This document shows positions 25,104 through 33,069 of a stretch of DNA of 60,339 bases, one piece after another. Each line of letters starts with the position of its first letter. The first letter of the stretch is position 1. The notes beneath the pieces are model-generated. The model did no database searches and was not told the DNA's origin. It saw only the letters and a list, made by a program, of their open reading frames with translations. A program made the translations under genes and the position numbers. The stretch is from Pseudomonadota bacterium (GTDB taxonomy: Bacteria > Myxococcota > Myxococcia > Myxococcales > Anaeromyxobacteraceae), in assembly GCA_023428085.1 (NCBI GenBank), contig JAEYZK010000120.1, forward strand, positions 1 through 60,339, in the 5' to 3' direction.

Positions 25104-25399
25104 CGCTCCGAGCGGCTCGGGGCTGGCGCTCGAGCGCAGTCCTGAGCACCTGCCCTCCCGGATCCATCACACCGTGACGCCGTCCATCACGCTGAGCGAG
25201 AACCGCCGGGATCGCGCGGAAACGCTGGCCGAGCACGGGACGTGCCCGGCGGTGGTGATGGCGCGCGTCACGGGCAGGAGCGCGGGAGGCCGGGAAGCGG
25301 CCCGGAAATGCGCGCGCGTCGCGCGATCCAGCTCCGGCACGCACGGTGCAATCGCTTGGGAACGACGAACGAACGTCATCGCGAAAGGAGCAGTACCCC

Positions 25400-25753
25400 A
25401 TGAAGCTCCGCAAGCACGTCCTCACCGGTCTTCTCGCCGCCGCAGCCCTCCCCACGTTTGCGAACGCCGCCCCGTACGTCGGCCTCGGCGAGCTGCAGCA
25501 GCGCGCGCAGCTGGGCCAGGCCACGTCGGCCCCGACCACCACCACCTCCGACCGCGAGCAGCGGGAGCACGGCGCGAGGTACGTCGACCTCGCGGAGCTC
25601 CAGCAGCGCGGCGAGATGGGCCGCGGCAGCGGCCGCGATGGCGCGGCGGCCGAGTTCTTCACCGAGCACCAGCGGGCCATGAACGAGGGCGTGAGCCACA
25701 TCGAGGCGTCCCAGGTGGCCGCGCGCAAGCTCGCGAAGGGCAACACGAACTGA
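25400..25753 (+). CDS. Small secreted protein with duplicated ELQQR motif
   Basis: A 117-residue protein with a Sec signal (MKLRKHVLTGLLAAAALPTFANA). The mature chain has two copies of a short motif: APYVGLGELQQRAQLGQ and ARYVDLAELQQRGEMGR, separated by a Thr/Ser linker. A helical end follows (HIEASQVAARKLAKG). AAGGAG lies 9 bases before the ATG. I do not know the function. The pattern resembles small periplasmic DUF4148-type proteins seen in other proteobacteria, but that is a weak resemblance. Confidence 0.7.
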   Translation: MKLRKHVLTGLLAAAALPTFANAAPYVGLGELQQRAQLGQATSAPTTTTSDREQREHGARYVDLAELQQRGEMGRGSGRDGAAAEFFTEHQRAMNEGVSHIEASQVAARKLAKGNTN

Positions 25754-25779
25754 TCCGGAGCATGCGCTCCCTCCCCGAC

Positions 25780-25813
25780 CCCGGAGCCCCGCTTCCCTCG
25801 GCGGGGCTCCGGG
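25780..25813 (+). terminator. Strong hairpin terminator
   Basis: CCCGGAGCCCCGC and GCGGGGCTCCGGG form a perfect 13-bp stem with an 8-base loop, 26 bases after the preceding gene. There is no T tract. It lies between convergent genes and may act on both strands. Confidence 0.6.
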
Positions 25814-25845
25814 AGGTCCCGGGGTGACCACGCCTGCGTCCGGCT

Positions 25846-26370
25846 TCAGCCCTTCGGCCGGCGCGCCTCCGTCTGGAGGCCGGAGATCCGGAGGGCCTCC
25901 TCCGCGGTCCGGCAGACGCGCGGGCCGTCGTGGTAGCGCGCGACGCGCACGGGCGGGTACGCCCGCATGCGCTCCAGGAGCGCCTCCTTCTCGGCCGCGG
26001 AGAGGAGCGCGTCGCACGCCTCGTAGAGTCCGCCCGGGCCCTCCTCCAGCGCGTTGTGGGGCACGAGGATCTTCCGGATCTCGTCCGCGGTCGATGGGAC
26101 GGGCGTCGGGACCAGCAGCGCCGCCAGCGCACCGTGATCCACCCGCAGGCTGCGCGCGAACGGGAGCGGCTCGCCGCCGCGGGCGGCGGTCGCGGCCGGG
26201 ATGAGCAGCTTCTCCTCGAGCGCGATGTGGCGCAGGAGCCCCGCCCGGAAGGCGCCGAACGCGTCCAGCTCGACCTCGCCGCCGGCGCGGACGGCCTGAC
26301 CGAGCAGCGCGTCCAGGCGCGCGTGATCGTCCGCGAGGAACTGGAAGATGGGTCCGGTCTCTCGGTTCAT
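25846..26370 (-). CDS. Hemerythrin-like HHE domain protein
   Basis: A 174-residue four-helix protein. Candidate diiron ligands are in FLADDHARLD, LLRHIALEEKLL, RVDHGALAALL and VPHNALEEGPGG, in the order expected for an HHE domain. Such proteins sense or store O2 or NO, or repair iron-sulfur clusters. It follows the HPP permease gene after 39 bases and is the last gene of the molybdoenzyme operon. NO or O2 handling near a nitrate-reductase-like complex would make sense but is inferred. Confidence 0.8.
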   Translation of the reverse strand: MNRETGPIFQFLADDHARLDALLGQAVRAGGEVELDAFGAFRAGLLRHIALEEKLLIPAATAARGGEPLPFARSLRVDHGALAALLVPTPVPSTADEIRKILVPHNALEEGPGGLYEACDALLSAAEKEALLERMRAYPPVRVARYHDGPRVCRTAEEALRISGLQTEARRPKG

Positions 26371-26409
26371 GTCGCCCTCCGTCCCCCGGGTGCGGACCGC
26401 GCCGGCCGC

Positions 26410-27057
26410 TCAGCCCCGTCTTGCTGGCGTCCCGCCGGCCGCAGGCTCCACGCACCGGCGGCGCGCCCAGAGCGGATAGTCCAGCCCGGCGAGGCGGTTG
26501 ATGGCGATGGCCTGGAGCGCCAGCACCGCGACCGCGATCTCGATGATGGCGAGGTGCACCGGCCTCGTCAGCGCGCCGAGCGAGATGAGGAGCGTCGTGG
26601 CGCCGGCCGGCGGGTGCGCCGCGCGGAGCAGCACCATGAGCGCGCCCGTCGCCGCGAACGAGAGCGCCGCCGCCAGGACGCGCGGGATCGTGACGCCGAC
26701 CTGGGTCGCCGGGCCGGCCTGCGTGAGGCCGAACAGCGCCAGCGAGCCGTACCCGCAGGCGATGCCGATCGCGTGCCCGAGGAGGGCGTGCCGCGGGGTG
26801 GCGCTGGGTGACGACGGGCTGAAGAAGAAGAGGAACGCCGTTGGACCGAGCGAGGGAAACACGAACGGCGTCCGCGAGAGGGCGGCGACCGCGCCGAGGA
26901 GCCCGATCGTGAGGAAGCCGTTCACGAGCATGAAGGCCGCCCACACGAGCCGCTCGTCGAAGCGGCCGAGGAGGTGGGTGAGCCGGAGCCGCCGGATGAG
27001 GCCGCGGGTCACCTCCGGCGTGAAGACTGCCACCCCGCCGCGTCCGGGGTCAGCCAT
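26410..27057 (-). CDS. HPP family membrane protein
   Basis: A 215-residue integral membrane protein with about five hydrophobic helices. The family signature HPP is in RAAHPPAGATTLL, and FPSLGPTAFLFFFSP matches the conserved N-terminal motif. Some HPP proteins of cyanobacteria and chloroplasts have been described as nitrite transporters. It overlaps the small membrane gene before it by 8 bases. Given the nitrate-reductase-like enzyme upstream, transport of nitrite or a similar anion is a reasonable hypothesis. Confidence 0.85.
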   Translation of the reverse strand: MADPGRGGVAVFTPEVTRGLIRRLRLTHLLGRFDERLVWAAFMLVNGFLTIGLLGAVAALSRTPFVFPSLGPTAFLFFFSPSSPSATPRHALLGHAIGIACGYGSLALFGLTQAGPATQVGVTIPRVLAAALSFAATGALMVLLRAAHPPAGATTLLISLGALTRPVHLAIIEIAVAVLALQAIAINRLAGLDYPLWARRRCVEPAAGGTPARRG

Positions 27058-27295
27058 CGCGATCCACCTCCTGCGTCCGCAGGCGCCGGTCGAAGTCGAC
27101 GACGTACTTGAGCAAGCCGGCGTTCGCGCCGAGGAGCACGACCGAGGCGATCGTCGCGGGCACGAGGACGTGCGGCGTGGCCGACAGCGCCGCCTCGAGC
27201 GCCGCGGCCAGCAGCCAGAGCTGCACGATGACGAGCGTGCCGATGAGGAAGCAGATCGCGGTGAAGAGCGGCAGCCCCTGCGATCGGTTCTCCAC
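27050..27295 (-). CDS. Small two-helix membrane protein (DUF6755-like)
   Basis: An 81-residue protein with two hydrophobic helices (about 9-30 and 41-62) and a charged end (DFDRRLRTQEVDRDG). It starts at GTG (VENRSQGLPLFTAICF), 1 base after the Rieske stop, and overlaps the HPP start. I cannot assign a function; it may be a structural or anchor subunit of the redox complex. The DUF6755 name is from memory of similar small proteins and is uncertain. Confidence 0.7.
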   Translation of the reverse strand: MENRSQGLPLFTAICFLIGTLVIVQLWLLAAALEAALSATPHVLVPATIASVVLLGANAGLLKYVVDFDRRLRTQEVDRDG

Positions 27296-27296
27296 G

Positions 27297-27800
27297 TCAG
27301 ACCTCCACCCCGACCGCGTAGACGGCACCGTCCTGCTCCTCGAGGAGGATGCGGGGGAGCCGTCGCGTGGGCGGACCCGCGGTCGGGCGACCGTCCGCCC
27401 CGTCGAACGCGCCGCGATGACAGGGGCAGAAGAGGCCGTCACCGCCGCCGGGGTCGCGGACCACCGCGCACGACAGGTGCGTGCACACCTGCGAGTAGGC
27501 GACGAGCGTGCCGTCCGCGAGCCGGAGCAGGATGCAGGGGTCCGCGTCGGTCGGGTACCGGAAGAGGAGCGTCCCGCCCGCCGGGATGGCGGCGGCCTCC
27601 GCGACGCGCCGCCTCGGATACGGGCCGCCGCGGCGGGCGTGGCCCCAGATCGCCACCGCGCCCGTGGCGCCGGCGAGCACGGCCGACCCGAGCGTGAGGA
27701 ACTTGGCGAGCTCACGCCGGGTGACGTAGTGGTCGTCGTCCCAGCGGATGGGGAAGTCGAGGCGCCAGCGCGGGGTCTTGTCGTCGGAGCCGTCGCTCAT
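27297..27800 (-). CDS. Membrane-anchored Rieske iron-sulfur protein
   Basis: A 167-residue protein. A twin-arginine-type segment (TRRELAKFLTLG) and one transmembrane helix (about 33-53) precede a Rieske domain. Ligands C106-T-H108 and C125-P-C127-H128 hold the [2Fe-2S] cluster, with C111 and C127 as the likely disulfide. It is short, like cytochrome bc-type Rieske proteins, but no cytochrome b6/bc gene is beside it. It overlaps the ferredoxin gene before it (ATGA). It may carry electrons from the quinol side to the molybdoenzyme complex. Confidence 0.9.
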   Translation of the reverse strand: MSDGSDDKTPRWRLDFPIRWDDDHYVTRRELAKFLTLGSAVLAGATGAVAIWGHARRGGPYPRRRVAEAAAIPAGGTLLFRYPTDADPCILLRLADGTLVAYSQVCTHLSCAVVRDPGGGDGLFCPCHRGAFDGADGRPTAGPPTRRLPRILLEEQDGAVYAVGVEV

Positions 27801-28429
27801 GTCCCCTCCAGGAGATCGGCCACGTCGTAGCGCTGGTGCGGGGCCTCGCGCGGCGGCGCGCCGCCCCCGAGCTGCACGAGCGCAGGCCGGACCTCGCGCG
27901 CGCCGTCCGGCACCATCACGAACACCTTCGTCTCCACCGTCTCTTCTCCGAACGTGAACCTGGCGACGGGGTGGCCGCGGCGCGTGCGCTCGATCTCCTC
28001 GAGCGTCGTGAACGCGAGCGCCTGCGACGGGCAGACCGTGGCGCACATCGGGCGCTTGCCGACGCTGGTCCGGTCGTAGCAGTAGTCGCACTTCATCATC
28101 TGGTCGAGATCGGCGTAGTACCGGGGCACGCCGAACGGACAGGCGAGCACGCAGTTCGAGCAGCCGATGCACCGCGGCTTGAGCGCGCTCTGGGTGACGC
28201 CGTCGGGCGTCTGCTTGATCGCGTCGGCGGGGCACACCCGCGCGCAGATCGGGTCCTTGCAGTGCATGCACACCTGCGGCGTGGTCTGCACGCTGTCCCC
28301 GCGCTCGATCACCTCGAGGTGGATCATCGAGCGGCCCCGGTGCGTGTCGCACTCCTCGCAGGCCTGCACGCACGCCCGGCAACCGATGCAGCGCGACTGG
28401 TCGACGAAGAACGCGAGCTCGCCCGTCAC
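27797..28429 (-). CDS. Four-cluster [4Fe-4S] ferredoxin subunit (DmsB/NrfC type)
   Basis: A 210-residue protein with four Cys groups: CIGCRACVQACEECD, CMHCKDPICARVCP, CIGCSNCVLACPFG and CDYC...CATVCP. This is the electron-transfer subunit pattern of complex iron-sulfur molybdoenzymes. It starts at GTG (28429) in a 4-base overlap with the molybdoenzyme stop. It has no signal peptide, matching a cytoplasmic catalytic subunit. It would link the NarI-like cytochrome b to the molybdopterin site. Confidence 0.92.
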   Translation of the reverse strand: MTGELAFFVDQSRCIGCRACVQACEECDTHRGRSMIHLEVIERGDSVQTTPQVCMHCKDPICARVCPADAIKQTPDGVTQSALKPRCIGCSNCVLACPFGVPRYYADLDQMMKCDYCYDRTSVGKRPMCATVCPSQALAFTTLEEIERTRRGHPVARFTFGEETVETKVFVMVPDGAREVRPALVQLGGGAPPREAPHQRYDVADLLEGT

Positions 28430-30648
28430 AGCACGCCCCCGGCCTCCGGCGCGAGCCGGGCGACGGCGTCGTCCGGCCGCGCGGCGCGCGACACGCGCAC
28501 CGCGCACACCTTGAACTCCGGGATGTTGGACACCGGGTCGATCGCCCGGATCGTCGCGTTGTTCGCGGCGCGCGCGAGCGGCCAGTGGTAGGGCACGAAG
28601 ACGGTGTCCGGCCGGATGGTGGTGGTCACGAGCGCCCGCACCACCAGCGCGCCCCGGCGGCTCTCGACCCGCACGAAGTCGTCCTTCGCGATCCCCAGCC
28701 GCGCGGCGAGGCGCGGGTGGAGCTCGCAGTACGGCTCGGGCGTCTGGTCCACCAGGCCGCCGATCCGCCGCGTCTGCGTGCCGGACAGGTAGTGCGCCAC
28801 CACGCGGCCGGTGGTGAGGATGATCGGGTACTCCTCGTCGGGCTCCTCCGCCGCGGGTCGCCACCGCACGGGGTGGAGGTGCGCCTTGCCGTCAGGGTGG
28901 CCGAACCGCGCGCCCTCGTACAGCCGCGGCGTCCCCGGATGATCCTCCGAGGGGCACGGCCAGAAGACGCCGTGCTCCGCGTCGATCCGGTCCCAGGTGA
29001 TCCCGGAGTAGTCGGAGACCCCGCCGCGCGAGGCGATCCGCAGCTCCTCGAAGATCTCGCGCGTGTCCCGGTAGGCGAACTTGTCGCCCGCGCCCAGCCG
29101 GCGGGCGAGGTCGCAGACGATGCGCCAGTCCTCGCGGGCGTCCGCCGGCGGCGCGACCGCGCGCCGGTGGTGGATCACCCTGCCCTCGACGTTGGTGGTG
29201 GTCCCCTCGTCCTCCTCCATGAGCGACCCCGGGAGGACCACGTCCGCGAACCGGGCGGTCTCGGAGAGGAAGAAGTCGATGACCGTGAAGTGCTCGAGCC
29301 GCTCCAGCGCCTCCTGCACGAACCGCTGGTCCGGCAGGGAGACCATCGGGTTGAAGCAGATGAGGAGCAGCCCCTTGATCTTCCCGGCGTGGATCGCCTC
29401 GACGAGGGGCACGGCCGAGAGGCCCTTGCGCGGGATCGAGGGCTCCGGCACGCCCCAGACCTCGGCGATGTACCGGCGGTGCTCGGGGTTCTCGATGTCG
29501 CGCGAGCCCGGGAGCTGATCGCACTTCTGGCCCTGCTCCCGGGCGCCCTGGCCGTTGCCCTGCCCGGTGATCATCGCGTAGCCGCACCCCTCGCGGCCGA
29601 TGCGCCCAGTGGCGACCACCAGGTTGAGGGCGGCCAGGCAGTTCTCGACGCCCTTGGAGTGGTGCTCGATCCCGCGCGCGTGCAGGAGGAAGCTCGTGCG
29701 GGCGGGCCCCCAGAGCTCGGCGGCCTTCACGATGAGCGCCGGCGGGACCCCCGCGATGCGGCCGCCCACCTCGGGCGTGTACTCCCGGACGGCCTCCTCC
29801 ACCGCCTCCCAGCCGGTCGTGTGCTCCGCGATGAACCGGCGGTCGATCCAGCCGCGCTCGATCATCACGTGCAGCATGGCGTTGAACACGCCGATGTCGC
29901 CGCCCGGGCGGACGGGGATGAACAGATCGACGGTCCGGGCGATCGGGGTCAGGCGCGGATCGAGCACGATCAGCTTCGCCCCGTTCTCGCGCGCCTGCCA
30001 CAGGTAGTCGGTCGTGATCGGCGAGCACTCGGCGACGTTCGAGCCGGCGACGAGGATGGCCTCGGCCTTCGGGATGTCGCTCCAGGGGTTCGCGCTCCGG
30101 TCGATCCCGAACACCTTCTTCGACGCGGCGGCGGCCGAGACCATGCAGAGCCGCCCGTTGTAGTCGATGTTCGCCGTCCGGACGGCCACCCGGGCGAACT
30201 TGCCCATGAGGTAGGCCTTCTCGTTGGTGAGCGACGCGCCGGTCAGGATGGCGAACGCGTCGGGCCCGTGCGCCTCCTGGATCCTGCGGATCTCTCCCGC
30301 GACCCGTTCCAGCGCGGCGTCCCACGCGAGCGGGCGGAAGCCCTCGCCCTCGACCCGCTCCAGCGGGGAGAGCAGGCGATCGGGGCTCGCGTCCTGGAGG
30401 TAGCGCTTCACGCCCTTCGGGCAGAGCTTCCCCTTGTTGAACGGGAACTCCTCCCACGGCTCGAAGCCGACCACCTTCTCGTCCTTCACCTTGAGCTGGA
30501 TCCCGCACTGCTGCCCGCAGAAGCAGCAGTGGGTCTTCACGAGCCGGTCGGGCTCGCCGCGGGTGCTCCACCCGCCCGCCGGCACGCGCTGCGCGCGCGG
30601 GCCGAAGCGCGCGACGAGGTCCGCCACGGAGGCAGGGAGCCGCGCCAT
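28426..30648 (-). CDS. Molybdopterin oxidoreductase, cytoplasmic nitrate-reductase (NarB/NapA) clade
   Basis: A 740-residue bis-MGD enzyme. The N-terminal [4Fe-4S] site is C41-x2-C44-x3-C48 with C76 in KLCPKG. The molybdenum ligand is predicted as Cys168 in YNGRLCMVSAAAAS, the position used in NapA/NarB-type enzymes. There is no twin-arginine signal, so it acts in the cytoplasm. The C-terminal dinucleotide-binding domain has PIILTTGRVVAHYLSGTQTR. The substrate is not proven: nitrate fits the clade, but formate or another oxo-anion is possible. It is one base from the NarI-like gene and overlaps the ferredoxin subunit. Confidence 0.88.
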   Translation of the reverse strand: MARLPASVADLVARFGPRAQRVPAGGWSTRGEPDRLVKTHCCFCGQQCGIQLKVKDEKVVGFEPWEEFPFNKGKLCPKGVKRYLQDASPDRLLSPLERVEGEGFRPLAWDAALERVAGEIRRIQEAHGPDAFAILTGASLTNEKAYLMGKFARVAVRTANIDYNGRLCMVSAAAASKKVFGIDRSANPWSDIPKAEAILVAGSNVAECSPITTDYLWQARENGAKLIVLDPRLTPIARTVDLFIPVRPGGDIGVFNAMLHVMIERGWIDRRFIAEHTTGWEAVEEAVREYTPEVGGRIAGVPPALIVKAAELWGPARTSFLLHARGIEHHSKGVENCLAALNLVVATGRIGREGCGYAMITGQGNGQGAREQGQKCDQLPGSRDIENPEHRRYIAEVWGVPEPSIPRKGLSAVPLVEAIHAGKIKGLLLICFNPMVSLPDQRFVQEALERLEHFTVIDFFLSETARFADVVLPGSLMEEDEGTTTNVEGRVIHHRRAVAPPADAREDWRIVCDLARRLGAGDKFAYRDTREIFEELRIASRGGVSDYSGITWDRIDAEHGVFWPCPSEDHPGTPRLYEGARFGHPDGKAHLHPVRWRPAAEEPDEEYPIILTTGRVVAHYLSGTQTRRIGGLVDQTPEPYCELHPRLAARLGIAKDDFVRVESRRGALVVRALVTTTIRPDTVFVPYHWPLARAANNATIRAIDPVSNIPEFKVCAVRVSRAARPDDAVARLAPEAGGVL

Positions 30649-30649
30649 C

Positions 30650-31783
30650 CTAGATCCCCTCCGGCCGCGGCCGTCCGGCCGCGCGCCACAGCCCGTCCTG
30701 CGCCACCGCCACCATCCGGCGGCGGCAGGCCGGACACGTATCCTGGTAATGCGCCCCGCCGGCTTCGTAGCGGATCGCGAGGGCGGCCTGCACCGCCTTG
30801 AGGTCCTCGACGTGCATCCGCGAGCCGAAGGGCGCGCCGCAGCGGCTGCAGCGCGCCTGCGGCCCGTTCGCCCCCGCGTGCTTGTACAGCTCGATCCCGA
30901 GCTGCGCCGGGCGCTGGAAGATGTGGAAGAACTTGCCGAACGGCAGGTAGACGAGGCCGAAGATCACCGTCACCGCGTGGAGCTGCGCCAGGAACCCGTA
31001 GTGGAAGCCCTGGACCCAGTGGGTCGAGACGGTGAGGAGCAGGCCCGTCACCGAGATGGCGAAGAGGATCACCACGGGCACGAGGTCGCTCGCGAGCTGC
31101 TGGACGGCGAGCGCGCCGCGATCGCGTCCCCTGCGGACCATGGCCAGGCCGATGCCCGCGAGGACCAGGAACGCCGAGAGGTCGAGGACGTTGAACACCA
31201 GCGGCGCGAGCGCGCCGGCCCAGGGGAACTCGAAGAGGGGCAGGCCGAACACGAACGCCTGGTACACGTCCTGCGTGTCCCGCGGCGTCTCGAAGCGGAC
31301 CCAGCCGAACGAGAGCGGAAACGTCACCGCGGCCGCGAGCAGGCAGCCCCAGAAGAGGAGGCCGTGGGCGGCCCAGCGGAGCCGCGACCGGCGGAGGATG
31401 AAGCGTTGGGCCACGACGTTCACCGCGAGCCGCCGCGCCAGCAGCGCGAGGTTCCCCGCGAGCCGCGACGGCCGGAAGAACAGCTGCAGGCCGCGGAACC
31501 AGTACAGCCTGGTGGGCGGCCTGCGGAGCCACATGGTGTAGCGGTAGCCGACGCCGAACGCGGCCAGCACCGTGGCGCCAGCGTACGAGACGAGCGCGAC
31601 GTCGAAGTCGCGGAGGCCGCGGCTGCCGACCACGATCCCCGCGATCACCAGCGCGGCGGCGAGGAGCCCCCAGGCCGTGGCGTGGACCACGTCGGAACCT
31701 GTGGCCTCCACCCAGGCCTTCGGGGCGCGATGGGATGGCTTGTCTACGAGCACGTCGTGCACCTCCCGCCCCTTATCGCTCAT
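30650..31783 (-). CDS. NarI-like membrane cytochrome b with C-terminal zinc ribbon
   Basis: A 377-residue membrane protein with about six helices. Possible haem His residues lie in RWAAHGLLFWG, STHWVQGFHYG, AQLHAVTV and KFFHIFQ, as in the NarI/DsrM/HmeC superfamily of quinol-oxidising cytochromes. A cytoplasmic C-terminal part has two Cys pairs (CSRCGAPFG and CPACRR), a zinc-ribbon-like module not seen in ordinary NarI. It probably takes electrons from menaquinol for the molybdoenzyme. It is the first well-supported gene of the operon; a small possible gene overlaps its ATG. Confidence 0.82.
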   Translation of the reverse strand: MSDKGREVHDVLVDKPSHRAPKAWVEATGSDVVHATAWGLLAAALVIAGIVVGSRGLRDFDVALVSYAGATVLAAFGVGYRYTMWLRRPPTRLYWFRGLQLFFRPSRLAGNLALLARRLAVNVVAQRFILRRSRLRWAAHGLLFWGCLLAAAVTFPLSFGWVRFETPRDTQDVYQAFVFGLPLFEFPWAGALAPLVFNVLDLSAFLVLAGIGLAMVRRGRDRGALAVQQLASDLVPVVILFAISVTGLLLTVSTHWVQGFHYGFLAQLHAVTVIFGLVYLPFGKFFHIFQRPAQLGIELYKHAGANGPQARCSRCGAPFGSRMHVEDLKAVQAALAIRYEAGGAHYQDTCPACRRRMVAVAQDGLWRAAGRPRPEGI

Positions 31784-32091
31784 TGGTCGCGAGAAGAGGC
31801 TTCCCCAGGCGGGGCCGAATGCGCGCGTAATGAATTGAACAACACCGCTCGCGACGACACCCTCTCGCCGAGGAGGCGAGCGCCCGAGCCGCGCCGCGGC
31901 CCCCCGACGTCGCTCGCGATCGCGCGGCGGTCCGGCGGCGCGAACCCCACCACGCCGAGCAGCTCGGCCGCAGCGCCGAGGTCCTCGGTGCGCGCCGCCT
32001 CGACGAAGGCCCGCAACGCTCGGCCGGCTCGCGCGAGCGAGGAGGTGGCACCCTGCTTGCTACTGCTGCGTGGAGTGCCAGCCAGCTCCAC
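31780..32091 (-). CDS. Possible small gene translationally coupled to the NarI-like gene
   Basis: A 103-residue open frame whose stop overlaps the start of the NarI-like gene by 4 bases (ATGA), the same coupling used elsewhere in this operon. The middle (RALRAFVEAARTEDLGAA, ELLGVVGF) could form helices. The end is low-complexity. No family is recognised and no clear ribosome-binding site is seen. The region may instead be the operon's leader. It fills most of the gap between the NarI-like gene and the divergent lipoprotein gene. Confidence 0.3.
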   Translation of the reverse strand: MELAGTPRSSSKQGATSSLARAGRALRAFVEAARTEDLGAAAELLGVVGFAPPDRRAIASDVGGPRRGSGARLLGERVSSRAVLFNSLRAHSAPPGEASSRDQ

Positions 32092-32112
32092 CCCTCACAG
32101 GAGAACCTCGCC

Positions 32113-32691
32113 ATGCATGCCACGCCACCGACATGGACCCTCGCGCTCGCACTCGTCGCGTCTGCCTGCGCAGCCCAGAAGCCGTTGCCCGCCCGCGAGG
32201 TGACGGAGGTGCCCGCAGCCTCGACGACGCAGGCGGTCGAGGCGAGCGCCGCTCCCGCACAGCCCCCCGCGGCGCGGTGCGTGGCCGACGCCGACTGCGC
32301 CTCCTCCGAGCTCTGCGTCGCTTCGACCTGCCGGCCGATCACGCCGGACCTGGCGGAGTGCACGGCCGCGGTGGCGCGCTTCTCCTACGACCAGTCCACG
32401 CTCCAGGAGGAGGATCTCCCCGCGCTGCAGCGGACCGCGCGTTGCCTCGCGAACGCGCGAGAGCTCCGGCTCAGGGTCGAGGGCCACGCCGACGAGCGCG
32501 GGACGACGACGTACAACATCGCACTCGGGAGTCGGCGCGCCGCCGCGGTCGCACGCTATCTCGTGTCGCTGGGCGCCCCCTCGACGCAGATCGAGACGGT
32601 GAGCTTCGGGAAGGAACGTCCCGTGTGCGTCCAGCACGACGAGCGTTGCTGGGCAGCGAACCGTCGGGCCCAGCTCGAGCGCAGCTTCTGA
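32113..32691 (+). CDS. Pal/OmpA-like peptidoglycan-associated lipoprotein
   Basis: A 192-residue lipoprotein. The lipobox VASAC places the acylated Cys at residue 19. A Pro/Ala-rich linker and a small Cys-containing segment (ARCVADADCASSELCVASTC) precede an OmpA C-terminal domain (about 90-190) with GHADERGTTTYNIALGSRRA, the peptidoglycan-binding motif. It should sit in the outer membrane and bind the cell wall. The Cys-rich segment resembles the repeated Cys loops common in myxobacterial surface proteins. AGGAGAA precedes the ATG. No tol genes are adjacent, so it is probably a Pal paralogue. Confidence 0.88.
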   Translation: MHATPPTWTLALALVASACAAQKPLPAREVTEVPAASTTQAVEASAAPAQPPAARCVADADCASSELCVASTCRPITPDLAECTAAVARFSYDQSTLQEEDLPALQRTARCLANARELRLRVEGHADERGTTTYNIALGSRRAAAVARYLVSLGAPSTQIETVSFGKERPVCVQHDERCWAANRRAQLERSF

Positions 32692-33069
32692 CCCGCAGGC
32701 CCCGCGCCGGAGCGTGGCGTTTCGCTTGTCTCCCCTGGCGAAACGCCATGGCTCCGGTGCGGAGCGGCAGGAGGAAGCGAGGGGCTGGCCGAGGCGGACG
32801 TCCCCACGGGGAGAGGGACCGGACAGCCGCCTCGCTTCCGTTCCAAGCTTGGACACGGCCGCTGCCGAAGTTGATCCTCCGTCCGGTATCCCGACGCCGA
32901 TTCCGGCGGCTCCCCCGGTCCCCTCCAGCGTGGTTCACGTATCGTGACGTTGCTCCGCGAGGAGCTCGACGGCCGGTGATCTCGGAGCGGACGCTCCAGG
33001 GTCCGGACGAGGCGTGGGCCGCCCCGCGCTCCGGGAAATCGAGGCGTCCCTCTCCGGCGGGCACCGACC
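32692..33069. other. Non-coding stretch with a long hairpin
   Basis: No convincing gene is seen between the Pal-like and SGNH-like genes. The first 65 bases hold a strong inverted repeat (32707-32757). The rest is GC-rich with no recognisable promoter match. Confidence 0.5.
32707..32757. terminator. Long imperfect hairpin after the Pal-like gene
   Basis: CCGGAGCGTGGCGTTTCG (32707-32724) pairs with CGAAACGCCATGGCTCCGG (32739-32757), with one small internal mismatch, around a 14-base loop. It begins 15 bases after the stop codon. There is no T tract. It probably acts as a terminator or mRNA-stabilising structure. Confidence 0.55.

Noticed and set aside
25104..25399. Small minus-strand gene between the cytochrome c and ELQQR genes
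   Set aside because: Frames of about 70 codons exist, but they have no ribosome-binding site, signal or motif. The gap is better read as the leader and promoter region of the ELQQR gene.
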